Source: Jaenimonas drosophilae
Lineage: Eukaryota; Euglenozoa; Kinetoplastea; Trypanosomatida; Trypanosomatidae
Length of the DNA stretch: 64,000 nt
NCBI GenBank assembly: GCA_030849065.1
Contig: JASAON010001661.1
Span: forward strand, 208,754 to 272,753
Reading direction: 5' to 3'
Shown in pieces: positions 9,080-18,210 of the stretch. The stretch's first letter is position 1. Every line of letters begins with the position of its first letter. A program made the position numbers and the translations under genes. The notes under the pieces were generated by a model. The model did not search any database and had not been told where the DNA came from. It saw only the letters and a list, made by a program, of their open reading frames with translations.

Positions 9080-10264
9080 TTACTGTGATGACTTGCCCTG
9101 CTTGAGGGCCTCCTCCTTCACCAAGGCGAGGTCCTTGTTGTTGGGGTCCAGCTTCAGCCCATGCATGGCGGTGTGAAAGGCCTCGGTAAAGCGCTTCATG
9201 GCCAACTCCGTGGCACTCTTGCGGAGGTAGCCCTTGGGCCACTGCGCATTCAGCGCGATGCAACGGCAGGCATCCCAGTAGGCGCCATCGAAGTAGCCCT
9301 GGTTGAAGTAGCATGCGGCACGGTTGCTGAAGTACACGTAGTTGGCGTTGTCCAAGTGAATGGCTAAGGTGTAGAACTTGGCCGCCTTCACATTCTCGCC
9401 CTGGCCAAAAACCTTGTTACCCTGCGTCTTGAAGCGCACCGCCTCCTCCGTACGCTTCTCCGCAGAAAGGAGCGGCTTGCTGAGCTCCTTCACGGCACCG
9501 GGAAGCTTCGCGGCAAGGTCGGCAGGGGTGGCGCCCTCGGCGTTCTTCACGGTGGGGTTGGCGCCGCTCGCGACCAAGGCGCGCACACATTCCACGTTTG
9601 CATGCTCCATGGCGATGTGCAGGGGAGTGGTGCCATCGCCTGGGATGACGATGTTAGGGTTGGCACCGTGGTCTAGCAGGAACTCCACCACCTCCGTCTG
9701 CTTCATGAAGAGGGCCGTCATGAGTGGTGTGCCGCCGTGCTGGTCGGGAGTATCCACAGGGATGGCAAATTCATAAATCATCGCGCCCACGGTGTTGAGG
9801 TTGCCAGAGTGGCAGGCCCAGTGAAGTGGGCTGCCGCCCTCCACAGGTGCGGAGGAGAGGCTGGCCCCGAGCTCCACGAGCACACGGAAGCACTCGAGCG
9901 CGCCGGCGGCAGCGGCGTGGTGCAGAGGCGTACTACCGGACTTTGCCGTGTGGTTGACGTTGGCTCCGGCCGCCGCCAAGGTGCGGATGGCCTCTACCTT
10001 CTTGCCCTTGATGGCCATCACAAGTGGTGTGTTGCCGTCAAAGTTCTCCAGATCCAGCGCGGGCTTATGCGCAATGAGCATCTCGAGCATCGCCGCATCG
10101 CCATTGAAAGCGGCGAAGTGGAGGGCGCAGTAGCCGCCCGCCTCAACCGTGTTCAGGAGCTCCGGCTTACCCTTCAAAAGGGCTGCGCACTGGGCCACAT
10201 CCCCGCCACGGGCGGCGCGGAGGAACACCTCCACGTCCTCGGCAATACGAACACCGTCATCCAT
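9080..10264 (-). CDS. Ankyrin-repeat protein with C-terminal TPR domain
   Basis: 394 aa from the ATG at 10264. The frame is open 121 codons upstream, but that part is Cys/His-rich UTR translation, and a CCTGCTTCTAATCCATTCCCGTACCAG acceptor tract lies just before the chosen start. Seven ankyrin repeats can be read (GYCALHFAAFNG, GNTPLVMAIKG, GSTPLHHAAAAG, GGSPLHWACHSG, GGTPLMTALF, GTTPLHIAMEHA, GATPADLAAK; about residues 40-265). They are followed by three TPR motifs (about 275-385) of the co-chaperone type: FKTQGNKVFGQGENVKAAKFYTLAI, NRAACYFNQG, and a third ending in DPNNKDLALV. The arrangement suggests an adaptor, possibly for Hsp70/Hsp90 through a TPR clamp. The specific client is unknown. 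Confidence 0.9.
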   Translation of the reverse strand: MDDGVRIAEDVEVFLRAARGGDVAQCAALLKGKPELLNTVEAGGYCALHFAAFNGDAAMLEMLIAHKPALDLENFDGNTPLVMAIKGKKVEAIRTLAAAGANVNHTAKSGSTPLHHAAAAGALECFRVLVELGASLSSAPVEGGSPLHWACHSGNLNTVGAMIYEFAIPVDTPDQHGGTPLMTALFMKQTEVVEFLLDHGANPNIVIPGDGTTPLHIAMEHANVECVRALVASGANPTVKNAEGATPADLAAKLPGAVKELSKPLLSAEKRTEEAVRFKTQGNKVFGQGENVKAAKFYTLAIHLDNANYVYFSNRAACYFNQGYFDGAYWDACRCIALNAQWPKGYLRKSATELAMKRFTEAFHTAMHGLKLDPNNKDLALVKEEALKQGKSSQ

Positions 10265-11185
10265 GGTTGCTGCACCTGTGTAGAGCTGGTACGGGAATGG
10301 ATTAGAAGCAGGAGGGCAATGTAGTGTGTTGATCAAAGACCCACACGCACACGATAATCTATGTACCCCACCAAAAGAAGATGAAAGTCGGGTATGATTC
10401 AGATGTGAGTGAATGCAGCAAGCACAAGGACAACATGGAAGGTGGCGGCAAGGAGAAGGATGGACGGTGGGAGAGGGCATCACCATCCAACATCTCCGTG
10501 CACGCACGCACACATACTCAACAACCACACAACAGCAGCAGCACAGGTGCGTGTGCGTGGAAAGAGAAGAAGAAAAAAGTTGGTCATTCATTATTTGAGC
10601 TTCAGGACAAGTCGCACAACTACACAATGAAAATACGGATTCACAGGAGAATGAGCTAGCACGCGGAGAGAGTGGCTAGTGCATCTGAGTGAGCTTTGGT
10701 GGCAGAAACGTACGTGTGGGTGTGTAGCGAGAGGAGCAGATTAGCTGGGGTTTGATGTGTACGTGTGTACGTGCAGAAATGTATGAGGTATGCGTCTGCC
10801 AAGGAGGTTTGTTAGGCTTCAACGGTAGCATCATAGTCTGTGCCAGGTTGAAGGTTAGAAAAAAGGATGTATATGGATCCAGTGTTTGAGATAATCCTTG
10901 GCACCACCCCACACCCGAGCACACACGCGCACGCACACGCACACTCCTTCACTACATCAAGCACTACGTCTGCAGCACCACTTCTCCTCCTCCGCCTCCT
11001 CCGTGTTCTCTGCCCATCACGCCGCCCATCCATCGCTTACTTACAACGGCGATGAAGTCGGTTGCATCCCTCGACAGATGTGTGAGGCACTGGTGCCATG
11101 CTGGGAGTGACGAGGCCGGCACGGGCTGCGGCTGGAGGTGGTGGGAGGTTGGCCGGGTTGCAACCGACAGGACCTCGTCCATCAC
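10265..11185. other. Intergenic region
   Basis: About 0.9 kb with CA/TG-rich and AC-rich tracts (10740-10780, 10915-10950) and the acceptor signal of the ankyrin-TPR gene at its left end. No gene or RNA gene seen. Confidence 0.6.
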
Positions 11186-12877
11186 TTAGGCTCCATCATA
11201 ACCATCCGAGCCGTCGTAGGTGGGGAAGAAGATGTCGAGGGTTTTACTATCGCCGCCCGCGTAGAGCGCGGAGCCTGCGGCATTCCACGCGATGGAGTTG
11301 TAGCGCGGGGTTCCTGTGCCACAGTCAGCGCGCGACGCCGCTGGGGCGGAGGCTCCTGTGGCGAAGTTCACGACGTATACCCCCGTTAGCGTTGAGACCG
11401 CGCACTGCATGTTGGGGCTGACTGAGAGGCTGAGTACTGCACTATCCATCTCACGAATGAGGGGTTGGTGGCCCATCATGCGCACATCCTCAACCACGAC
11501 GCGCCGGTCAAGGCCGCCTGTGAAGAGATAATCGCCGCACATACCAATGGAGGAAACGGTGCTGCGGTGGTGGGAAACTGTTGCCATGCTCTTCCTGGCG
11601 CGGAGGTCGTACAGCATAACACTGCAGTCGCGGGAGCCGGTGACAACCATCGTCTCGCGGTCCTGTGGCACGCAAATGGTGGTGAGTACGTCGGTGTGGT
11701 CGGCGTACTCCTGCGTCTGCTGATTGCGATCGTAGATGAGAAGGGGGTGCTCCGTGGCGGTACTGACGCCCACACAATAGCGGAGGCCAGCGGCGGCGCG
11801 AATACTCTTCACGCAGGAGATGAATCGTGCTCCATTGGGCTCCCCGCCGGTACTCTCCTCCCACTTGGCGCCACCATCGGAGCTGTACACGATGACGGCG
11901 GGGCAGATGTTAGAGGTGTGGCCGACCGCACCCACAATGAGGGTGTAGCCGCGGTTGGCGAGGTCGAGGGAAGAGGCGTAGTGGCGGGAGAGGAGGATGT
12001 TCTCCGTCAGCTTCCCACTTCCATCCCAGGTGCCAATGGTGCCATCCAGGTAGGAAGTTACGACTACTTCACGAAGTGGCGCGGGAATCCCGGGCAGCGC
12101 GCCGTGATACGCCAGTGAAAGAATGGGCAAGTTGGTGTGCGACTCACTGCGGCGCATCACCAGGGCGGGTTTATTCTGCGACCACCCCAGCGCCTCCATC
12201 ACGTACTCAACGTCGTAGAGGAAGGTGTCATCCTGCTGGGCAAAGGCAACGGCACTACGGAGCTTCTCCATGGGCTGCTGGCCATCGCACTGACGCACAA
12301 GCTCGTAGGCCACCTCCACCACCTTACCAAGAAGAGTCATTCCCGCGGTACGGGTGCTCTCGGATCGGATGAGCTGTGCTACCACCGGTGCCACATGGCG
12401 AACGGGCAGAAGCTCCTTCTTCGTCATCCAGGCTATCGTGTCGGCGTAGGGAAGCAGAGACACGCGGCTGCAATCCAGACGTCGTGGGATGGAGAAGAAG
12501 GCCATGGCACGCTGAATGATCTCGCGCTTTGCCCGCTCACGTGCCGCGTCGGGGAGGAGTGTGAGGAGGTGAATGACAGGCTCCACAGACTCCATCTTCT
12601 CATAGCGCAGCTGACTAAAGAGGAAGGATAGGCAGAGTACCTCGAGGGAGTCCTCCACAAGCCATGCGTAGCGGAGGCGCTCAACCATCTCCTTGTGAAT
12701 GGCCTCGCACTTGCCAGACTCGATGGCTTCAATGATGCGAGCTGAGAAAGCCTTCTTATCCGACACGAAGCGGGCATCTACATGGTGATCAGTGGCAATG
12801 CGCTCGAGCACCTGCTTGAGCTGCGGTGCGCGGGCGATGTCCGCCTCCGTGAGCTCAACATCAATCGTCACCTTCAT
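11186..12877 (-). CDS. WD40-repeat protein with helical N-terminal domain
   Basis: 563 aa from the ATG at 12877 (MKVTIDVELTEADIARAP); the frame upstream is UTR-like. Residues 1-240 are helical, with KSGKCEAIHKEMVERLRYAW-like amphipathic stretches resembling armadillo/HEAT-type helices. From about 240 to the end a beta-propeller can be read: SYLDGTIGTWDGSGK, HTDVLTTICVPQDRETMVVTGSRDCSVMLYDLR, HRSTVSSIGMCGDYLFTGGLDRRVVVEDVR, MDSAVLSLSVSP, and NSIAWNAAGSALYAGGDSKTLDIFF. The SRDCSVMLYDLR and GLDRRVVVEDVR blades are the most canonical. It is likely a scaffold; I cannot assign a complex. The last codons encode YDGSDGYDGA. Confidence 0.85.
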   Translation of the reverse strand: MKVTIDVELTEADIARAPQLKQVLERIATDHHVDARFVSDKKAFSARIIEAIESGKCEAIHKEMVERLRYAWLVEDSLEVLCLSFLFSQLRYEKMESVEPVIHLLTLLPDAARERAKREIIQRAMAFFSIPRRLDCSRVSLLPYADTIAWMTKKELLPVRHVAPVVAQLIRSESTRTAGMTLLGKVVEVAYELVRQCDGQQPMEKLRSAVAFAQQDDTFLYDVEYVMEALGWSQNKPALVMRRSESHTNLPILSLAYHGALPGIPAPLREVVVTSYLDGTIGTWDGSGKLTENILLSRHYASSLDLANRGYTLIVGAVGHTSNICPAVIVYSSDGGAKWEESTGGEPNGARFISCVKSIRAAAGLRYCVGVSTATEHPLLIYDRNQQTQEYADHTDVLTTICVPQDRETMVVTGSRDCSVMLYDLRARKSMATVSHHRSTVSSIGMCGDYLFTGGLDRRVVVEDVRMMGHQPLIREMDSAVLSLSVSPNMQCAVSTLTGVYVVNFATGASAPAASRADCGTGTPRYNSIAWNAAGSALYAGGDSKTLDIFFPTYDGSDGYDGA

Positions 12878-13443
12878 GGCGATGGATAAATGAAGGAGTG
12901 AGACGAGTGTGTGTAAGAGAGTAGAGTCGGCTGAGGTCTGAACTGGGTTCAGAGTGAATGTGGGTGCACTCTGTGTGTGTCCGTTTGTGTGTCGGCTGGT
13001 TGCTTGATGTGCAGGTACTAGTGTGCCAGGAAACGAAGGGTTGTTGAGGGGTAGGGGAGGGGATTGAGTTGAGAATTGACGGCTACTTGTTCGTCCTAGG
13101 GTCGCCACGTACCAACAACTCCGGTCTGCTAGCAGAAAATAGAGGGAAGGAGGGGTGGTGGTGTGGTGTGCTGGCAAGGGAACTTGCTAGTGTGTGGGTT
13201 AGCGTGTGTGTGTGGGGGGGGTGAGATTGTCGTGTTCTGAAAAATAAAACGTACGACCACACACCACAGCAGACTGGGAAGCAATGGCAGGTTGAGAAAG
13301 AAGAGAGCAAGGCAAGGTTGGTAGACCACACAACACAGAAGGAGGTGGATATACATGGAAGCAGTGATGATTCACATGCCATGCCACCAAGTGCAACAGA
13401 TTGCGTTGGGGGGGGTCATTTAAGCAGCCACAACTCACTCTGA
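12878..13443. other. Intergenic region
   Basis: Contains G-rich and GT-rich sequence (13180-13225), mostly purine-rich on the plus strand and so pyrimidine-rich on the transcribed strand. No gene seen. Confidence 0.6.
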
Positions 13444-14859
13444 CTACTGACGCATCCGCTTGCCCGGATTCTTGCGTACTCCCTTCGCCCCTTGAGGAGC
13501 CTGCGGCGGTCGTGACGCCCATCGCAGACCGGGGAAGCTGTACGACTCGGAGAAGTTGCCCGCACGGAAGGCCGACCAGAAGCTCTCCGTGAGAGGAACT
13601 GAAGCGGGTGAGGAGATGGAGCTTGTTGAGCTCTTCAGTGGAAGCATCCCATCGGTTGGGAGTGTGGCGGCATCCTTATACTGGCGCACCAACTCCATCA
13701 CCGTTGTGTAGTCCAAATGATCCTTGTAGCGATGGTACAGCTCCGTGAAGTCGTTCGGGGCTCGTCGGAACCGCACAGTGGAGTAGAGGTGTGTGGCCCA
13801 TCGAGCGGCGTCTTCTGTGGAGGTGAGCGGATTGAAGTCTGGGAAGCCGAGCGCTCGGCTGATGGTGCTGCTAAGACCCTCCACGTCGGCTGTTGGACCC
13901 TTCTTGAGAATCTCTGCGTGTGGAAATTGTTGTTGGAAGGTACCCAGGATGATGCGCTCCGCCTCGCAGTCGCTGGCGTGGCGGTCGTGAATGTTGTAGT
14001 AGTAGCACTGCGACTCGTGGCGCCGGCAGTGGTAGGAGCGCATTGGTGCGTTGTAGCTGCGGGTAAAGGGGCCCTCCACTACGAGACGCACCTCCGATGA
14101 GGATTTAGGTGCCCAGACGCCGAAGAGTTGCGAGCCATCGAGGTAGGTGATGGCGTCGGGGGTCTTATCCTCTGGGTCGAAGCCAGGCTCACCGGGTTGC
14201 TCCACGCGTGGGTAGGGCGGGTGGAACTTGAGCATTGCCGCCTCCGCCTGCAGCGACCAGCACCAACTCTTCTGCCACTCATTGTCGCGGTTCATCATCT
14301 CCGTATGCTGGAAGTTGCTCGTCATTCCCTTGGGCACCCCAGATCGAATATCACTAATGAGGTACAGCTCATACTCACCACCATAGCGTCGATGCAGACG
14401 CAGGCACAACTCATCGGTGCAATAATCCTGCACAATGGCGGCGATGGGGCCCTCGGACTCCACTGTTTCACCAGACGGAATGGCAGCCACGGACTCCCCC
14501 TCCGTCGTGGGAAGCACCAAAGCGCGCACCGCGGCGCAGAAGGGGGCAGGGTCAATGAGCACCAACCGAACATGAGGGAAGAAGTCCAGCAGGAGTGGTA
14601 TGTGGAGGCCATTGGCTGCCCCCGCGTAGACCAACATCATGGGCTTACGGACTGTGGTTGGTGCAGCAGCGCGGGCAGCCTCACGGCGAGCCTCTGCCGC
14701 ACAGAGGAACTCAATCTCAGAGAGGAGGAGCTTGCGCTGCCCATAGTGAAGACCCTTCCTGGATATGCTGGAGCCAAATGCCTCTGACTTGGATGGCGCA
14801 TACTTTGCCTCTGGCCGATCCTCGGTCAGTAGCCGCTTGGGATGAAAGATGAGCGGCAT
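13444..14859 (-). CDS. Cap-specific mRNA 2'-O-ribose methyltransferase, VP39-like (MTr2/MTr3 type)
   Basis: 471 aa. The SAM-dependent fold is shown by LHYGQRKLLLSEIEFL (about 37-52), VYAGAANGLHIPLLLDFFP (motif I, about 77-95) and VLIDPAPF (100-107). A K-D-K-E catalytic set can be placed at K43 (GQRK), D170 (ISDIRSG), K211 (MLKFHPP) and E256 (SSSEVRL), in the order and context of the poxvirus-type cap 2'-O-methyltransferase family. Trypanosomes use two proteins of this family (MTr2, MTr3) to methylate the second to fourth transcribed nucleotides of the spliced-leader cap 4; cap methylation promotes translation. The C-terminal 100 residues are Ser/Pro-rich and then basic (KGVRKNPGKRMRQ). Which of the two paralogues this is cannot be told from the sequence alone. 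Confidence 0.85.
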   Translation of the reverse strand: MPLIFHPKRLLTEDRPEAKYAPSKSEAFGSSISRKGLHYGQRKLLLSEIEFLCAAEARREAARAAAPTTVRKPMMLVYAGAANGLHIPLLLDFFPHVRLVLIDPAPFCAAVRALVLPTTEGESVAAIPSGETVESEGPIAAIVQDYCTDELCLRLHRRYGGEYELYLISDIRSGVPKGMTSNFQHTEMMNRDNEWQKSWCWSLQAEAAMLKFHPPYPRVEQPGEPGFDPEDKTPDAITYLDGSQLFGVWAPKSSSEVRLVVEGPFTRSYNAPMRSYHCRRHESQCYYYNIHDRHASDCEAERIILGTFQQQFPHAEILKKGPTADVEGLSSTISRALGFPDFNPLTSTEDAARWATHLYSTVRFRRAPNDFTELYHRYKDHLDYTTVMELVRQYKDAATLPTDGMLPLKSSTSSISSPASVPLTESFWSAFRAGNFSESYSFPGLRWASRPPQAPQGAKGVRKNPGKRMRQ

Positions 14860-15939
14860 AGGTTGTGTGAGTGTGCGTCCGCGGCACCAGTGGAGCAGAA
14901 TGACTCAACGAAGAGAAAGGCAAGGCACCTCCCTTTTGGCTTTAGAGAATCAGCAAGAAACAGTGAAAAAAAAAGACATATTTCATGGTCCAATACCCTC
15001 TGTGAGACACACGTGAGGGGCGGCACGCCCCTCAGACACATCTCACCACACACTCCTCTCCGTCCGTCAAGGCGGAGGTGGAGTAGGTGGAACGCTTGAG
15101 CAAAGAACATGTTCGTCATGCAGCATCCGCCGTAGCACCAGCACAGGCATCGAGTATTGGTTGGTGAAGTTACTATCATTCCCACCATCATATTCCATCC
15201 ACAGCACGGGGCCATCTCCAAACAAGCAAATACAAGTCGCTATTCATCATAAGGAGAGTGCAGGACGTGTGTAGATGGAAGTGTGTAAGTGGTCAAGTGG
15301 TGCGATTCACCATGACTATACATCAACGTAGCAACAGCCTACATGTTCAGCGCAGACATCCTCACCTCACGTCAGGTTTCAGCCCACCATAGAGAAGGCT
15401 AGTAGCAAGATAGAAGGTGAAGGGAGAGAATGAGCGGCAAAAACCAAATCGGGGTTACGGCTACGCACCAAGTGAATGAGAATCCTACACATCCATCTTC
15501 ACTCACTCACTACTCATCGCCCATCGATCTCCTGCCTGCGTGCGGTCTCCTCGCCAGCACAAAACCACATCGAAAAAAAAAAGAACAACAACAAATAGGA
15601 AGAACCGTCATGTGAGTTCATCCATCACCGCATTGTGTTCGGTTATGTACATGTCGTCGCGTCTTGTTGTATGACGTGGATCCATCACGACACCTCCCTA
15701 TCACCCTTGCTCATCCAATCACCTCCAACCACAACCTCCCAGGCATGGCGGCTCGCAACAGCTGAGCCCTCATCCGCTGATCATGACCATGCCGTGGTAG
15801 GGGTGCGTTGAGTGGTGGGAGAGAAGGAGGGGGAGAGGAGGGGTGAGTGTCCACCTGAGTGACCAAGACGATGCTCTATTCGCAGCATACCTCACATATA
15901 CCATCAACATGGGCGTCCTTGGGTCCGCGACAATCTTCC
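14860..15939. other. Intergenic region of 1.1 kb
   Basis: No gene seen on either strand. Contains a minus-strand pyrimidine-rich stretch near 14920-14980, an A run at 15570-15582 and a GA-rich stretch at 15815-15845. Confidence 0.6.
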
Positions 15940-16788
15940 CTACTTTTGATCATCGTAGACGTACACGGAATTACGGCTAAGTTTCTGAAGACCAAACTCT
16001 AAGGCAGCGAGCTGCTGCTCTAACTCGGCCTGGTGCGCCTTCTGCGACGGGGTCTGGAGCTTGCTGAATCCTTTGGACTGGTACTCCTTATTGAGGGAAT
16101 CCCACCTACGCTGGAGCCCGCTGCGGAGCTCAGCCAGCTTTTCTGGGGTCAGCTGCGTCCAGCGCTCGTTGGCCGCACGGACCTGAGTGCTGTAGGACTG
16201 AATCACCTCTCGACGGTGTTGGATATCCGCCTTGATCTCCTTGAGGTACTCCGGCACCTCACCAAAGTCCTTGCGGTCGGTGGGGCGGGGCTCCGCTGCG
16301 GGGATCTGCTTCGTGGGGATGGCCATGATGTTTTCCACGGCATTCGCCACAACGTAGTTCTTGTCGGTCTTCATTCCCATCACAGGGTGGTCGTAGCGGT
16401 CGGGGATGTCGGGCTTGACCTTCTCACGATGGTAGTCCGCCTTCTTGAACTTCATGTCGTTCACGGTTGCTGCGCCACGACTAGCGGTGAAGGGGCCTTC
16501 GTTCTTGCGTAAGAAGTTGGCGGGATTGATGGTGGGGCCAATCTCGCGGCCAAAGGTGCCAATGGGCTTGTGAGCAGGGTGGACGGAGGGTTCCGTGTTC
16601 TCTCCGCCGAGGTTGCCCACCACCGCGCTGGTGCCGTGGATGCCCATGGTGCAACCCGTTGGGGGTGGGGCGGGGCACTTGGCCTTCACCTTGCGCTCCG
16701 CACGTGGCGCGCGGAAGTGGGCCGTCGTCTCAGCCGGGACCGGTTGGTGGTCCATGCCGACCAAATCAAACACACACTCGCCCGACAT
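15940..16788 (-). CDS. ENKUR: Enkurin-like flagellar protein
   Basis: 282 aa, close to the usual size of enkurin. The C-terminal enkurin domain is clear: RKDFGEVPEYLKEIKADI (about 175-192), then LTPEKLAELRSGLQRRWDSL, QLAALEFGLQKLSRNSVYVY near the end. The middle has the family-type ENIMAIP linker before the Pro-rich PAAEPRP stretch, where enkurins carry an SH3-binding motif. In animals enkurin tethers signalling proteins to TRPC channels, binds calmodulin, and is a microtubule inner protein of axonemal doublets; the last role is the likely one in a flagellate. The ATG follows a minus-strand CCTTCTCCCCCTTCACTCCATCACTTGAG acceptor by only a few bases. Confidence 0.88.
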   Translation of the reverse strand: MSGECVFDLVGMDHQPVPAETTAHFRAPRAERKVKAKCPAPPPTGCTMGIHGTSAVVGNLGGENTEPSVHPAHKPIGTFGREIGPTINPANFLRKNEGPFTASRGAATVNDMKFKKADYHREKVKPDIPDRYDHPVMGMKTDKNYVVANAVENIMAIPTKQIPAAEPRPTDRKDFGEVPEYLKEIKADIQHRREVIQSYSTQVRAANERWTQLTPEKLAELRSGLQRRWDSLNKEYQSKGFSKLQTPSQKAHQAELEQQLAALEFGLQKLSRNSVYVYDDQK

Positions 16789-17250
16789 CTCTCAAGTGAT
16801 GGAGTGAAGGGGGAGAAGGTGGTGTTGTTGTGGGGAGTGGTTGTTAGAGGGGCAACACGAACGGTGCGTATTGCCTGGACAAAGCAAGATTGCTGTAGCA
16901 CGACCTCCTCTGGGGGGTTGTGGTTCTACGGGGGCCCACTAGAGAAGCAAACTAGGGTCAGAAGCACGAGAGAGAGAAGAGAAAAATACATACAAGAAGT
17001 ACAACAACACACATCAACAGCTTCAGACACACGCTCGCACGTGGACGAGGTAGCCTCAATCGAGGAGGAGATGAGGTTTAGGCATCAGACTGTGGAGGTG
17101 GACACGAATGTGGAGGAGCCGGTGTTCGCAACAACGCCGCAACACCCCTCACTTTCACCAGTCTCTCCTTCGGTTACGTAGAAGGTGGCTCTGTCGTACC
17201 ACCACCCCGTAGTGTGTGTGTGTGTGTGTGTGAGTCGCCATCTACTCCGT
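16789..17250. other. Intergenic region
   Basis: Carries the enkurin acceptor tract at its left end and a (TG)n tract at 17212-17232 in the 3' UTR of the DUF3592-like gene. No gene seen. Confidence 0.6.
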
Positions 17251-17919
17251 CTAGGAGCTTGGTGGCACCTTGGACAGATGCTGAGGATCTGCAGCAGGCG
17301 GGGGTGGGGGCGGTGGGTGGTTGTACACTGGATAGCGCACCCGCATCTTCTTGTTGGGGAGGTAGGCCTTGCACAGCAGCCACCAGTGGGACTTCATGTA
17401 GTAGCCCATCAGCATGGGAAAGAGGCCCATGAAGCAGACGATGGACATCTCAAAGGAGTTCGCGTCGTGTGCCAAGGCAGAGTGTGAGCCAGGGTGGCGC
17501 TTGTCGTAGAATACAGTGCACTGCTCACCTACACGCAGCACAGGGATAGACTGGAGGTACTCAGCCTCCGTGATGGTGTCCTTGTAGAAGCTGCTCATCC
17601 AACTCCGGTATGGAGAGCCGGTGGTGGCTCGGGTGCTCACGTACGTCTTCCCATCCACCTGGTATTCGTACTTGACCGCGTAGCGTGGAACACTGATGTA
17701 GCGATAGTTAAGCTTCTGAAGCTCCAGAAGCTTGCCCGAGGCGATGCCCCATCGCGCGCCTGCCTGATATGAGCTGAGTGCATCGTAGTAGCAACGCGTG
17801 TTGATGTACACCACGCCGAGGAGAATCATCGACGGGATGCGAAGCTCCAGTGCCATGTCCCACATCCACTGTGGCTGCTCCTTCCCAAAGATATACCTAT
17901 AAATGCGTCCAGATGACAT
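17251..17919 (-). CDS. Small membrane protein with DUF3592-like domain
   Basis: 222 aa from the ATG at 17919; a minus-strand TATACTCTTTCAG acceptor lies 19 nt upstream, so the longer open frame is not used. Two hydrophobic segments are seen, about 27-42 (IPSMILLGVVYIN) and 158-175 (MSIVCFMGLFPMLMGYYM). They flank a beta-rich domain (about 78-150) with VKYEYQVDGKTYVST and LRVGEQCTVFYDKRHPGSH. This pattern (Y-x-Y-x-V-x-G, then V-Y-Y-x-P-x-x-P-like end) is that of DUF3592, found in eukaryotic and bacterial membrane proteins of unknown function. The C-terminus is a short basic, then polyproline, tail (seven Pro). No function can be given. Confidence 0.8.
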   Translation of the reverse strand: MSSGRIYRYIFGKEQPQWMWDMALELRIPSMILLGVVYINTRCYYDALSSYQAGARWGIASGKLLELQKLNYRYISVPRYAVKYEYQVDGKTYVSTRATTGSPYRSWMSSFYKDTITEAEYLQSIPVLRVGEQCTVFYDKRHPGSHSALAHDANSFEMSIVCFMGLFPMLMGYYMKSHWWLLCKAYLPNKKMRVRYPVYNHPPPPPPPAADPQHLSKVPPSS

Positions 17920-17938
17920 GATGCCTACACGGAGTGAC

Positions 17939-17966
17939 CTGAAAGAGTATACCAAACAAAGAGAGG
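17939..17966 (-). promoter_or_regulatory. Trans-splice acceptor of the DUF3592-like gene
   Basis: Minus strand: CCTCTCTTTGTTTGGTATACTCTTTCAG, with the AG at 17939-17940. Confidence 0.65.
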
Positions 17967-18210
17967 TGCGGGAGCGTGATATAAAGAAGCATGCGCGCTC
18001 AGTGAACAATGAACACAGGAAGGACGGGGTGTCAGCCATGCTAGGCCAGCATACCTCGACGGGTTGACCCATTGGATCACATTCATTCTTCTGCCTGTCT
18101 TGCTTGCGCGGTCTTCATGAATCAATCAAGAAATTCAAACAACCTTGGCTGTTCCCTCGTCCGCTCTGAGATTGGCCCTTCACACGAAACATGCGTAGCG
18201 TGTAGGGCAG

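Noticed and set aside
9737..10324. Plus-strand ORF of 195 codons antisense to the ankyrin-TPR gene
   Set aside because: Shadow frame of a GC-rich gene; no motif and wrong direction.
10265..10627. Cys-rich N-terminal extension of the ankyrin-TPR protein
   Set aside because: CCCCC and THTH runs come from microsatellite UTR DNA, and a good acceptor lies between it and the ankyrin start.
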